Part shown: in pieces, positions 16,050 to 24,964 of the stretch
Numbering within the stretch: the stretch's first letter is position 1
How the letters are laid out: every line of letters starts with the position of its first letter
Origin: Chlamydiales bacterium
Lineage (GTDB): Bacteria > Chlamydiota > Chlamydiia > Chlamydiales > SM23-39
DNA: 53,709 bases
Direction of reading: 5' to 3'
Assembly (NCBI GenBank): GCA_030681135.1
Contig: JAUXXF010000031.1
Location: forward strand, 1 to 53,709
Made by a program: the position numbers and the translations under genes
Notes under the pieces: generated by a model
Database searches by the model: none
Seen by the model: only the letters and a program-made list of their open reading frames with translations
What the model was told of the DNA's origin: nothing

Positions 16050-17066
16050 TCAGATCTGGAACTGCTCTATGCCGTAGGTGATGTGAAAGTCATGATCACC
16101 GCCCAGACGTCGGGACAGTCCTTGCTCTGAACGTACTTGCTCTAATTCAGGACAAACAACAGCTACAAGGTGAATTTTTTTGGACCCCTGATCAAATGAG
16201 TCTACATGAGAAATCCGGAAGGAAAATTTCTGACCTAGCTTAGTAAGCTGCTTCGTTTTTTCGTTAGCGGCAATGACGCTAATATGGCCACCGGCCATCC
16301 CTTTTTTGAAATAAGGAGGAGGCTCAATTCCCATTTTACCGCAGTATTCGAGAAGTGAAAAGATTTGTTCGTCAGGAATATCGAGATAAACAAATCCTTG
16401 ATCATTGCGTGTTAAGACCCCTTCGAGGAGAGGGGCGGTTTCATATTTCCATTGGAGAAGTTGATATTGGGGAATGGCTTGCTTTAAATGAGCTGCTGCT
16501 AAAACCCCTTGGCAGAACCCTTCAAAGTAATTTCCATTTCTAACATGTTTACCTGAGTTGTAGAGTTCTAAAACAATCTGGATAGTGGCGCAAGCAACTA
16601 CAATTTCTATCGATCCATAAAGTATTGAGGCAAGGAATAGTCCATCGAGCATTGCTTGGGAAAATGCATTGCAGGCACTCCAACCATCACCTACGGAAAC
16701 GAACGTTTTTAACTCATCGATATGACTGATTAAATCGCTGGATGAGGTAACTGTATAGCTTAAAACAGGATGAAAAAAAAGAAGGCCAAAGGCAGCGGTA
16801 GTCAAACACGAATGAAAAAAATGATACGCAGCTTTGCTGATGTCTTTATGTTCTACAGCTTTTAATACAGCTTCCATTTGTGTGATAACACGAGCGCCGG
16901 ATAGAGCCATCGAAAGGGGAATGCGGCACGAGCGGTGAAGTGCTAATAAAGGAAGTGCGACAAGAATTTTTTGATGCCAGTTCCAATTTGCATGATTCGT
17001 AATAGTTTGTGGAATATCGCGGGAGTAATCTCTTTGGTAGAGAAAATGGTAATTAATAGCAGTCAT
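16050..17066 (-). CDS. Membrane-module protein with C-terminal 2H phosphoesterase-like domain
   Basis: A 338-aa protein. Residues 1-205 form the same hydrophobic module as the protein at 1323-2882: YQRDYSRDIP near the start, IPLSMALSGARVI (49-61), and NGNYFEG (177-183). Residues about 225-338 hold two H-x-S/T motifs, GGHISVI (His261, Ser263) and DFHITYGI (His328, Thr330). Before the second comes VCPELEQVRSEQGLSRR, as in 2H phosphoesterases (RNA-repair and cyclic-phosphate enzymes). The domain is predicted catalytically intact. Such enzymes act on 2',3'-cyclic phosphates, ADP-ribose 1'',2''-cyclic phosphate or oligoadenylates; which one is unknown. Localisation to a host-facing membrane is inference. 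Confidence 0.65.
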   Translation of the reverse strand: MTAINYHFLYQRDYSRDIPQTITNHANWNWHQKILVALPLLALHRSCRIPLSMALSGARVITQMEAVLKAVEHKDISKAAYHFFHSCLTTAAFGLLFFHPVLSYTVTSSSDLISHIDELKTFVSVGDGWSACNAFSQAMLDGLFLASILYGSIEIVVACATIQIVLELYNSGKHVRNGNYFEGFCQGVLAAAHLKQAIPQYQLLQWKYETAPLLEGVLTRNDQGFVYLDIPDEQIFSLLEYCGKMGIEPPPYFKKGMAGGHISVIAANEKTKQLTKLGQKFSFRISHVDSFDQGSKKIHLVAVVCPELEQVRSEQGLSRRLGGDHDFHITYGIEQFQI

Positions 17067-17238
17067 TAAATGATTTCATTTTTATCTATTTTATTATGTT
17101 GTTTTTGTGGTTTTAATTCAATTTGTATTGATTATTTTAATAGCGTGGTAAATTTTTATTAGGAATTCGGTCTTTTAAAGCGAGGGGCGGACCCATCTGA
17201 AGAGCAGCTCAAATGTACTCACGCTTGTAAAAATGTGG

Positions 17239-17266
17239 ATCACTTTGCCGGAGGCGGCAAAGTGAT
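17239..17266 (-). terminator. Hairpin terminator of the Inc-like gene
   Basis: ATCACTTTGCCG (17239-17250) and CGGCAAAGTGAT (17255-17266) form a 12-bp perfect stem with a 4-base loop. It lies 17 bases beyond the stop of the minus-strand gene at 17283, and on that strand a short T-rich stretch follows. Confidence 0.7.
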
Positions 17267-17282
17267 GATCTTTCTGGATGGA

Positions 17283-18383
17283 CTACTCTTCTTGGGATTC
17301 AAAAGAGCCGATATTTGAAAGAATATAGGCTGCTGTTCGATTACTTGGGGTATGATTTGAACCACGCACTTGGCAATACTGATCAACAAGCCGAAGATTT
17401 CCTTCCGGCCATTTTACCGAATCCCTAGTAGCTTCTATTAAAATCAACATGTCTGCTGGATATATAGATGCTCTTTTCTTTCTTCCATCTTTGAATGTGA
17501 TCATGTAATTGCTTGCACTATTGAATCCATAGGGGAAAGAAAAAGTGGGGAGCAGGTCAACGGATTCAACCATATCAGGTGTAAGGGGGTAGGTTTCTTG
17601 ATTGTTTTCCGATTTTACATGGCTAGGTTCATCGAGAGCGAAATCTGAATGAGAGCCCTCAATGATTGTTTTTAGTGTCTCTAGGTTAGAGAAGCTCGAG
17701 CCTATAAAGGAATGAAGATCGGAAGGGCACGACTCTGAAATAATAAGATGCCAGTAGGGGGTTTTAAAACAAACATTTTCGGGAAGGGGTTCTTTAGAAG
17801 AAAAGGAACTGCGTTCGCGCAAAGATACTACGAATGAGTTAGAGTAATTTTTATGTCGGAGCCTGAAGCTAATAAAATTTTTACCCCAAAAATCCTTGCC
17901 GCTCATAAGAGGAGCTGATAAATTTTCTGGTTTAAGTTGAAGAAAAATAGAGCTATCGCTTTTTTTGACAGTTTCTTCAGTAGATGAGCAATCTACAACA
18001 TCTTGTAGATCAAGTTGTTGGAGATTTGAGATCGTTCCCTGTTTGCAAATTGCTTTTTCTAGAGACGTAAAAGAAAATTTAGCGCCTTCTTTTTCTATTT
18101 TGCGGCTTAATAATGAATTCGAAATAATAATACCTGCTCCAAAAACTGAGGGAGAATATAACAATGCAAACCCCAATATGGGATGAGTGGCGCCTAAGCT
18201 TGCTCCCAGAAAAGCGCAACCTAATCCAGCAATAACTGCTAAAGCCACCAAACCAATTTTTACATTAAGGTTTTGCTCATCGTGGAGCCTAAGGAGACCT
18301 TTTTCGATGAAATGACTGGGCTCTATCTGTTTGCAAAGCTCTTGCTTAGAAGGGTTTAGTGATAGACTGGAAGTGCTTGTCAT
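17283..18383 (-). CDS. Inc-like membrane protein
   Basis: A 366-aa protein with no signal peptide and a bilobed hydrophobic region at about residues 43-92 (IGLVALAVIAGLGCAFLGAS, then ILGFALLYSPSVFGAGIIIS). This is the hallmark of chlamydial inclusion membrane proteins, which are type III secreted into the vacuole membrane. The remainder (about 95-366) is hydrophilic and of unknown fold. The hairpin lobe pattern is visible; the Inc assignment follows from it and from the organism type. Alternatives are an ordinary inner-membrane protein. Confidence 0.65.
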   Translation of the reverse strand: MTSTSSLSLNPSKQELCKQIEPSHFIEKGLLRLHDEQNLNVKIGLVALAVIAGLGCAFLGASLGATHPILGFALLYSPSVFGAGIIISNSLLSRKIEKEGAKFSFTSLEKAICKQGTISNLQQLDLQDVVDCSSTEETVKKSDSSIFLQLKPENLSAPLMSGKDFWGKNFISFRLRHKNYSNSFVVSLRERSSFSSKEPLPENVCFKTPYWHLIISESCPSDLHSFIGSSFSNLETLKTIIEGSHSDFALDEPSHVKSENNQETYPLTPDMVESVDLLPTFSFPYGFNSASNYMITFKDGRKKRASIYPADMLILIEATRDSVKWPEGNLRLVDQYCQVRGSNHTPSNRTAAYILSNIGSFESQEE

Positions 18384-18460
18384 GCATGCCTCTTAAAGAA
18401 GATTTAAAGAGAGTATGCCGTATCTTTTCTTTTAAAACAAGGCGAAATATTGGATGCCTT

Positions 18461-18637
18461 TGAGAGGGTGTCTAAAAATTAAACTTCTGTCGACTTTCGG
18501 GTGCTTTTGAGCCTGTTTTCGGGTTCCTTTTACAGGGGTTGTATCAACTTCGTATACTACCCCTGTAAAAGGAACCCGAAAATAGGCCAAAATCGTCCCG
18601 AAAATCGACGAAGCCTTAATTCTTAGACACCCTCTGA
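18461..18637. mobile_element. Palindromic MITE-like element, copy 1
   Basis: A nearly complete 170-bp palindrome. It starts GAGGGTGTCTAA and ends with the inverse, flanked on both sides by TGA. The two arms (about 85 bases each) agree almost throughout and include GGGTTCCTTTTACAGGGG and its complement around an asymmetric centre. A second member lies at 38446-38621 with the same termini and flanking TGA. Termini of the GAGGGTGTC type with a 3-base T-N-A target duplication are known from IS5-family (IS1031-like) elements. No transposase is encoded, so it would be mobilised in trans. The rest of 18384-18868 is AT-rich and holds nothing else I can call. Confidence 0.75.
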
Positions 18638-18868
18638 GTTGGAACGTGTATATGTCAAGAAATGAAATTTAAGGAATGTTTTTTTTAAATTTGAAAAAAC
18701 AAAAACGACAGTTTTTAAGATAGTAAGAAATTATTAACGATATCTTGCAGAATAATTGATGTATAAAATAAGTTAATATAAACGGCGTTGGTATGCATTT
18801 GTATTATAAGCTGCGTAATATGAGTCGTTTTATTTTTTAATCTAAAAACAAATAAACGGAGAATTTTT

Positions 18869-19423
18869 ATGAATAATAATTGTTGCAGATGCTGCGTAGG
18901 ACCTCAAGGCTCAGCGGGACCAATAGGTTCTCAAGGTCCAGCGGGACCGATAGGTTCTCAAGGTCCAGCAGGACCGATGGGTCCCCAAGGTCCAGCAGGA
19001 GGTGCGTCAAACTTTGCTGATTTTTTTGCGCTCATGCCCAGTGATAATTCGGCAACTATAGCAGCGTCTGCTGCAATACTATTTCCGCAAGATGGACCTT
19101 CTAATGGAGTGATTGCTCGCTCGAGTAATTCAACATTTCTATTACCAGCTATTGGCACTTATTTTGTTCTATTTCAAGCGAGCATTGCTGAAGCAGGACA
19201 ACTCATGTTGAGGCTGAATGGAGTGCCCATTGCAAATTCGGTGGTTGGACGAGCAACAGGAACAAGTCAGATCGTGGGGATCTCATTTGTGATGACAACA
19301 TCCGCAAATAGCATTCTCGAAGTGATTAATCCTCCAGGAAATTCCACGGCTCTAACCATGACCCCTTTCGCTGGCGGTACACACGCTGTTTCGGCGCATC
19401 TTTCGATCATGCAGGTAGCGTAA
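18869..19423 (+). CDS. Collagen-like protein with BclA/C1q-type C-terminal domain
   Basis: A 184-aa protein. The N-terminus is Cys-rich (NNNCCRCC). Then come about 11 Gly-X-Y triplets (residues 11-45; GPIGSQGPA repeated), and then a 135-residue Ala/Ser-rich strand domain (GTYFVLFQASIAEAGQLMLR and following). The second part resembles the trimeric jelly-roll tip of Bacillus exosporium protein BclA. Collagen triplets with such a tip imply a homotrimer with a short stalk, likely surface-exposed and anchored or cross-linked by the Cys cluster. There is no classical signal peptide. A GGAGA site supports the start. The triplet DNA is internally repetitive, so copy number may vary. Confidence 0.8.
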   Translation: MNNNCCRCCVGPQGSAGPIGSQGPAGPIGSQGPAGPMGPQGPAGGASNFADFFALMPSDNSATIAASAAILFPQDGPSNGVIARSSNSTFLLPAIGTYFVLFQASIAEAGQLMLRLNGVPIANSVVGRATGTSQIVGISFVMTTSANSILEVINPPGNSTALTMTPFAGGTHAVSAHLSIMQVA

Positions 19424-19435
19424 TCTGATATAACG

Positions 19436-19456
19436 GGATCTAATTCATTTAGATCC
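19436..19456 (+). terminator. Weak hairpin after the collagen-like gene
   Basis: GGATCTA (19436-19442) and TAGATCC (19450-19456) form a 7-bp stem 13 bases after the stop codon. No strong T-run follows, so this is a weak candidate. Confidence 0.4.
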
Positions 19457-19665
19457 TCACTTCTTTGAGATTCTTTTGATGTGTGAAAAAATCATTTGTC
19501 AATTCTGTTCATAGGCTTGGTCGTTTCCTTTCTCTGGAATAATCGTGTGCTTTTTTACTGTTTTTGGGGTACACTACCAGCAGTCGAGTATTTTTTAGAC
19601 AACATTAACTTACAGGCCGGGAAAATCAAAATTTCTTTATGGTCAATTATTGAGAGAACTAAACA

Positions 19666-20973
19666 ATGACATTTAAAAATTTTGGTTTAATTCCTGAGCT
19701 CCTCAGAGCAATAGAAGAGAAAGGGTATTCAGATCCTACTACGATTCAAAGCCAGGCGATCCCTCTGATTCTTGAAGGAAGTGATGTGCTTGCCGGATCC
19801 CAAACTGGCACTGGAAAGACGGCGGGATTCACCCTTCCAATGCTTCAAAACCTTATGAAGAAGGGTCATTCGAAGAGAGTGAGAGCGCTTATTTTAACCC
19901 CAACCAGGGAACTTGCTGTTCAAGTTGAGGAAAGCGTGACTGAACTGGGAAAATATTTGTCTCTGCAATCCGCGGCTATTTTCGGCGGGGTAAACATTAA
20001 AAGTCAGATTAAGACCTTGAGTAAAGGAATCGATATTATTGTTGCAACTCCTGGTAGGCTTCTCGATCTCGTCAATCAGGACATTGTAACCCTTTCTGAT
20101 GTTGAAATTTTTGTCTTGGATGAAGCTGATCGGATGTTGGATATGGGATTTATTCACGATATTCGCCGTATTGTGAGCTTGCTTCCGTCAGCAAGACAGA
20201 ACCTCCTTTTTTCTGCTACATTTTCAGAAGAGATCAAACGGCTTGCAAGTGGTTTACTCAGATCTCCCAAGATGATTGAAGCTACCCGAATCAACTCAAC
20301 GGTTGACGCCATTACTCAGGTGGTTCATCCAGTCGATAGTAAGAGGAAAGCGGAACTCTTATCGATGCTTATAAAAACAAATAACTGGCAACAAGTTCTC
20401 GTCTTTATGAGAACAAAGCACAGCGCTAACCGTCTTGTCGGTAAACTGGAAAGCGATGGAATTACCTCTGCCGCAATCCACGGCAATAAAAGTCAATCTG
20501 CCCGCACCAAAGCTCTAGAGGACTTTAAAAAGGGGACAATACGTATTCTTGTTGCTACAGATATTGCAGCGCGAGGATTAGATATTGATCAATTGCCGCA
20601 TGTTGTCAATTTCGATCTTCCGAATGTACCGGAAGACTATGTCCATCGTATTGGTAGAACGGGTCGAGCTGGAAATAGCGGCGAAGCTGTATCTTTAGTT
20701 TGTATTGATGAACACCAATATCTAAAGGATATTGAGCGCCTGTTAAAACAAGAAATCCCAAAAGTTGTGATTTCGAACTTTCAGCCAGATGCTTCGATCA
20801 AAGCGCAACCTATCTCTCACGGCCGCCAAACATCGCCAAGAAGAAATCCAGATAAACCTTTCAACAAGACAAATTCTGTAAGACCTCCAAATGGACCAGG
20901 GAACTCGTTTAGAAGTTTCTCAAATAAAGGACCAAAGCAATTTAAAGGCAAAAACCGGAATAACGATCGCTAG
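19666..20973 (+). CDS. rhlE: DEAD-box ATP-dependent RNA helicase, RhlE type
   Basis: A 435-aa RNA helicase with all family motifs in order: Q motif (F-x(16)-P-T-x-I-Q), [37 protein letters not shown], then in the second RecA-like domain [12 protein letters not shown] and [10 protein letters not shown]. The C-terminal tail (about 375-435) is basic, Asn/Gly/Pro-rich and disordered, as in RhlE proteins that act on structured RNA and ribosome maturation. The 240-base leader is long enough to carry 5'-UTR control, but no defined element is recognised. Confidence 0.93.
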   Translation: MTFKNFGLIPELLRAIEEKGYSDPTTIQSQAIPLILEGSDVLAGSQTGTGKTAGFTLPMLQNLMKKGHSKRVRALILTPTRELAVQVEESVTELGKYLSLQSAAIFGGVNIKSQIKTLSKGIDIIVATPGRLLDLVNQDIVTLSDVEIFVLDEADRMLDMGFIHDIRRIVSLLPSARQNLLFSATFSEEIKRLASGLLRSPKMIEATRINSTVDAITQVVHPVDSKRKAELLSMLIKTNNWQQVLVFMRTKHSANRLVGKLESDGITSAAIHGNKSQSARTKALEDFKKGTIRILVATDIAARGLDIDQLPHVVNFDLPNVPEDYVHRIGRTGRAGNSGEAVSLVCIDEHQYLKDIERLLKQEIPKVVISNFQPDASIKAQPISHGRQTSPRRNPDKPFNKTNSVRPPNGPGNSFRSFSNKGPKQFKGKNRNNDR

Positions 20974-21098
20974 GTTCTCTTGGGCTTGCAAGCTCAAACA
21001 ATAAAATAAAGCGTTAGGCTGAGTGAAAGCTTCTTGAACCTATCCCAGGTTTAATTTTCATCGATTTTCGATTGAAACTTAATTACTGGGATAGTCTC

Positions 21099-21707
21099 TT
21101 ATTCTGATATTATATTAAATATCTTAGGTTGCCCTGAATCTTGGTCGACTAAGGTAAGAGTGTAAAAATTCTGATAGGCATGGATCGGTACAAAAATGAG
21201 GCTGTTGAATCTAGAATGAGAAAATATGATTTGATTTCTGGCCGTCTTCGCAGCAAAGTCATAATCTAGGGCTTTATTGGCATCAGAAGATTTGATCCCA
21301 TCAACTATGGCAGGGATAGCCAAAGGCCATAAAAAAAGCGATCCTATACTATACCCAGCGACTCTCCCAACAGTAGAGGTATGAACTCTTTCGGCGACCT
21401 CTTCTGATCTGGCAACAGGTAAAGTGATACGGTTTAAAGAGAAGATGTAGTTTTTGTCTGAGTCATTCTGAATGTAAATTTGAAGGGGTTGATATCCTTC
21501 GCTGAGAACGTCTCGGTCGAGGAATTTTTTGCAATCGTCGTGTGTGAAAGCCTTTGATATGATCGAGATTCCCTCGTTACTAGGAACTGCTTGGATTAAG
21601 TCTGGCGATGGGGTGTATAAAGGGAGTGCTTTATAGCTCGCACATGAGCTAAGTAATAAGGTGATTGCTAAAGCGCTAGACGTAAAGATTGTTTTTTTTA
21701 CTGCCAT
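21099..21707 (-). CDS. Putative lipoprotein
   Basis: A 202-aa protein with a lipoprotein signal: a basic start, a hydrophobic core and the lipobox LLSSCAS, with lipid on about Cys22. The mature part has a possible Gly/Ala-rich hydrophobic stretch (VGRVAGYSIGSLFLWPLAIP, about 113-132) that could insert into or lie on the membrane. No family is recognised. It is probably outer-membrane or periplasmic. Confidence 0.75.
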   Translation of the reverse strand: MAVKKTIFTSSALAITLLLSSCASYKALPLYTPSPDLIQAVPSNEGISIISKAFTHDDCKKFLDRDVLSEGYQPLQIYIQNDSDKNYIFSLNRITLPVARSEEVAERVHTSTVGRVAGYSIGSLFLWPLAIPAIVDGIKSSDANKALDYDFAAKTARNQIIFSHSRFNSLIFVPIHAYQNFYTLTLVDQDSGQPKIFNIISE

Positions 21708-21800
21708 TTTTTTTACTCTAAATAAAAGGTGGATAGGTGATGTGTTTTCTGAATATTATACAAAGAGTAAGATTTGTGATCTTTCTGAATGAATTTATTT

Positions 21801-21962
21801 ATACCGAAACAGCTTGAAGAATCGGTTTTTGGCTGCGTCGGCTTTACCTCAGAATTTTTGTCTTCGCTTGTGCCTTGCCTCCGGCAATGGTCACTCGCTC
21901 TAGACAAAAAAATTTGAGGAGCCTCCTTGCCAAAATCCCGATTCTTCAAGTTGTTTCGGTAT
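21801..21962. repeat. Imperfect palindromic element
   Basis: ATACCGAAACAGCTTGAAGA and its continuation (21801-21825) recur inverted at 21938-21962, and inner blocks also pair (CCTCAGAATTTTTGTCT with AGACAAAAAAATTTGAGG). A further direct copy of CAGAAACAGCTTGAAGAATC follows at about 21966-21985. The whole behaves as a ~160-bp stem with no coding capacity, filling most of the gap between the lipoprotein and the transporter. It may be a MITE unrelated to the one at 18461, or a bidirectional terminator. Confidence 0.65.
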
Positions 21963-22025
21963 ATACAGAAACAGCTTGAAGAATCGAAAATCGACTGAAA
22001 CTAAGTTTGTGGATAGTCTCTGATA

Positions 22026-24215
22026 TCAGTCTCTAAAAATATCTCGGAATTCAATTTTTTCACCGCAAATAACAAAAGCAATATTGTTCACATTCTTGGT
22101 GTTTTCTGATAGGTTTTGATAATACTCTTCATATTCTTCAGCCGTCGTATTTTCTTCCGGCTTTTTAAGTCCCAGAAAGGTTAAATCAGCATTTTGAGAA
22201 TGTGCTTCAAAATTAGCGAAAAAGTTTTCATTCGGGTCAAGAAGCGGGGAAAATTCTAAATTATTAATTCGAAGTTCAGAGCGGTACATATCAAACTGTT
22301 GATGGAGATTTTTCTTATGAGATTCATCTTTAGCAATCATCTTAATGCAAATTTTTGAATTAGGCCAAAGTTTGCTTTGTTGCAACAGGTAAGCGAGAGC
22401 TAGGCAAAATTCAAAGTTGCCAGGATACTTTCCTCGCCACCAAAGGTTAATTTGTTTGTTTTTTCGACTTGGATCTGTAAATAAGTAGTCCTTAGTTGAG
22501 TCGTCTTTGAGAAGAATGACATTTTTATGTTGTGAATAGGTGTCTAGTAAAAGCTGGGCAAAGGAGTTTTTTTCGTAATTTGTTGGGGGTCTCATCACGA
22601 TCGTATTAGGTTTTAATAATCCAAATCCGTAATTTCGAATGATTTGTCCAAAGGAGGGAAAAGGATGGGAAACGTCGTTGATGTGGATGTGAGAGGGAAT
22701 CTTGAATCCATTTAGATCAGTTTTAAGATTGTCTCTGATTTCGTTCATTTTTTGGCCAAATGGGACGTGAGCGCTAAATGTAAGAAATCCTTTGTTTTGA
22801 TTTAAGGCGTGAGTAAAATAGGCGAGGTTTTTTTCCACTTTCGGTTCTTCAAACAGCGTAAGAATGTGAGGTCTCCAGGTTTTTGCGCTTACTTCTACAT
22901 TGCTTAATTTAATGGTTCCTTGATGAACAAAGAAAGAGAGGATGCTATACTTCAAATCATCCCAATTTGCTTGAATTTTTCTTTTAGCTGTCCAGAAGCA
23001 AAACATCGCAACTCCTGCAATCACGATAAATGCAGCTCCAGGAGTAATCATAAACATGGCGATCAAACATCCGATTGTCCCAGTCAGTGAAATGAGCCAA
23101 TGAACCTGAATGGAGGGACGCCAGCTCGGGTTTTTCATTAAGGATTCAAAACAGGCGATAAAATTGATGAGCCCATAAGAAATCAGACAAGACATGGTTA
23201 GCATAGGAATGATTTGGTCAATTTCAGTTCCTAAAGTACAAATCATGCCAAGTATAAACACAGTAATTGTCGCGACTCTTGGTTGATTTGTCTTCCCATG
23301 GCCTTTTGATAAAAATCGAGGTAAGACTCCATCTTTCGCTACAGCTTGAATGACTCGAGGGCTTCCTACGATGACACCCAAAGCACTTGAAATCGTGGCG
23401 GCCCAAATCCCCATAATGATTAGGAATCCCGCTTTAGATGTGTAGTACAGAATAAAAGGATAGGATCTAAGTAATTCAGGAGAAACACACGAGGATAAAA
23501 AGATGGCAATCCCAAGGTAGATGAAGTAGACGATGGTGATGGATAACAAAGTTCCTATCGGGATAGAGCGAGAAGGATGACGCAAATCTCCAGACATTGA
23601 CATCCCGCTTTCAATTCCGGTCATTCCGGGAAAAAACATCGCAAACGCCCCCCAAAACGTAAGGGAAGGTCCAATGGAATTTGGCTGTAGATTAGCCAAC
23701 TGGTCTGCATTTCCAAAAAAAATTGCACCGATGGATGTGGCGAGTGTGATGAAAATGAAGATTTGAGTCTTCATTGCAAGGTTTGTCGATATATAAGAGA
23801 TCAAAAATAGGGTCGTTAACGTAAGAGCTTTGACGACGGGCAAAGAGGTGTTTGGAAAAAATTCATTGACAGAGAGGGAAAAGCCGGTCACGCAAAGGGA
23901 GATGGAACACAATTGAGAGAGGCTACTTAAGATGCCGATGGCTCCGCCAAATTCAATCCCTAAAGATCTAGAGATGAGATAATACGCACCCCCTCCACTC
24001 ATTTTCATATTTGAGACAATTCCCGCCAAAGAAAGTCCGGTAATAAGAAGCAAAAGAGCGGATAAAGTGATGATGATCGACATTTGAAAAATGCCTATAT
24101 GCCCTAAAACAAGTCCCAACCGCAAAAATAAGATGACGCCGATCATTTGAAGGATGTTCGGGATGACAACTCCTTCAATAGTGCCAAACTTCTTGTCCAA
24201 ACAATTTTTAACCAT
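22026..24215 (-). CDS. SLC12-type cation-chloride cotransporter-like permease
   Basis: A 729-aa integral membrane protein. Residues about 1-430 form an APC-superfamily core of roughly 12 helices, opening with FGTIEGVVIPNILQMIGVIL. It contains SGGGAYYLISRSLG, FFPGMTGIESGMSMSGDLRH and PSWRPSIQVHWLISLTG, all close to the SLC12 (Na-K-Cl / K-Cl) family. A C-terminal cytosolic domain of about 290 residues follows, again as in that family. It should move K or Na with Cl or a related solute across the inner membrane; substrate is not decidable. Bacterial members exist but are uncommon. Confidence 0.8.
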   Translation of the reverse strand: MVKNCLDKKFGTIEGVVIPNILQMIGVILFLRLGLVLGHIGIFQMSIIITLSALLLLITGLSLAGIVSNMKMSGGGAYYLISRSLGIEFGGAIGILSSLSQLCSISLCVTGFSLSVNEFFPNTSLPVVKALTLTTLFLISYISTNLAMKTQIFIFITLATSIGAIFFGNADQLANLQPNSIGPSLTFWGAFAMFFPGMTGIESGMSMSGDLRHPSRSIPIGTLLSITIVYFIYLGIAIFLSSCVSPELLRSYPFILYYTSKAGFLIIMGIWAATISSALGVIVGSPRVIQAVAKDGVLPRFLSKGHGKTNQPRVATITVFILGMICTLGTEIDQIIPMLTMSCLISYGLINFIACFESLMKNPSWRPSIQVHWLISLTGTIGCLIAMFMITPGAAFIVIAGVAMFCFWTAKRKIQANWDDLKYSILSFFVHQGTIKLSNVEVSAKTWRPHILTLFEEPKVEKNLAYFTHALNQNKGFLTFSAHVPFGQKMNEIRDNLKTDLNGFKIPSHIHINDVSHPFPSFGQIIRNYGFGLLKPNTIVMRPPTNYEKNSFAQLLLDTYSQHKNVILLKDDSTKDYLFTDPSRKNKQINLWWRGKYPGNFEFCLALAYLLQQSKLWPNSKICIKMIAKDESHKKNLHQQFDMYRSELRINNLEFSPLLDPNENFFANFEAHSQNADLTFLGLKKPEENTTAEEYEEYYQNLSENTKNVNNIAFVICGEKIEFRDIFRD

Positions 24216-24488
24216 TTAATCCTTAGTATTTTATGGTGCATTTACAAAGCAAACGTATCCATAAGGTGTTTGTTAGTCTGGTTTTTTATATTAAATAATT
24301 GAAAGTATTGTATCACACTTAATGAAAATTGCCAGAAAAAAAATCTGGTTGGATTTTGAGCCTATTTCAGCAAAATATCATATCAAGGGAGGTTGCTTTT
24401 CTCTGGATTACATAGTTTTGCTTGTGATTTTCCATCTTCCTATATTACAATCTTTTTTTGCTTTGAACCTGTAGGTTCTAAGAGGTGT

Positions 24489-24953
24489 ATGTCGAGCTAT
24501 AAAACGCATGTAACTTTTAACCTTTGTCTAGCTCTTCCTGCAGCAATAGCCGGGATTTATTATATTTACGCTCCTCCTACCCATTTTTTAGTCACCTTTA
24601 TCAGTGCATTTTTTTATGGCACGTGTTTTATGAATCCAGATCTCGATCTCATTCATCAAATCAAGCTTTTTTCTTTGCGAGGATTCTTGACCCTTCCTTT
24701 TCGATTCTATTCCAAATTTTTCAAACATCGCGGTTTGTCCCACTCTCTCTTATTTGGGACAGCTACTCGCATTTTATGGTTGAGTGGAATGGCTCTCTTG
24801 TTGTTTTATCTGGTCTATCAAACAGTTCCTTCTCAAAAAACATTTCTGTCTTACTTCAGTGATTACAAGCTCTATGCATTATATGGATTAGCGGGCATTA
24901 TTCTTGCGGATTGGTGTCACCTGGCTCTAGATCACCAAAAAACGTTCAAATAA
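24489..24953 (+). CDS. DUF2227-like putative metal-binding membrane protein
   Basis: The start at 24489 (MSSYKTHVTFN, 154 aa) is preferred over the upstream ATG at 24393, because homology-like features begin there. His/Asp motifs NPDLDL, HRGLSHS and DWCHLALDH are set between about four hydrophobic helices, the pattern of the DUF2227/YdjM-like metal-dependent membrane hydrolase group. The His/Asp positions suggest metal binding at the membrane face. The exact reaction is unknown. The next gene starts 11 bases after its stop, so the two may be cotranscribed. Confidence 0.65.
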   Translation: MSSYKTHVTFNLCLALPAAIAGIYYIYAPPTHFLVTFISAFFYGTCFMNPDLDLIHQIKLFSLRGFLTLPFRFYSKFFKHRGLSHSLLFGTATRILWLSGMALLLFYLVYQTVPSQKTFLSYFSDYKLYALYGLAGIILADWCHLALDHQKTFK

Positions 24954-24964
24954 GGTAGCCTCTG

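Noticed and set aside
18869..19000. CRISPR-like short repeats in the collagen-type gene
   Set aside because: The repeats are in-frame Gly-X-Y codons with no spacers; no CRISPR array or cas gene is seen anywhere in the window.
19424..19665. Riboswitch or cold-shock leader before rhlE
   Set aside because: The leader is long, but I found no recognisable conserved structure to support a named element.
21713..21949. Open frame of 78 aa on the minus strand
   Set aside because: It lies within the palindromic element and its sequence mirrors the stem, without a credible start.
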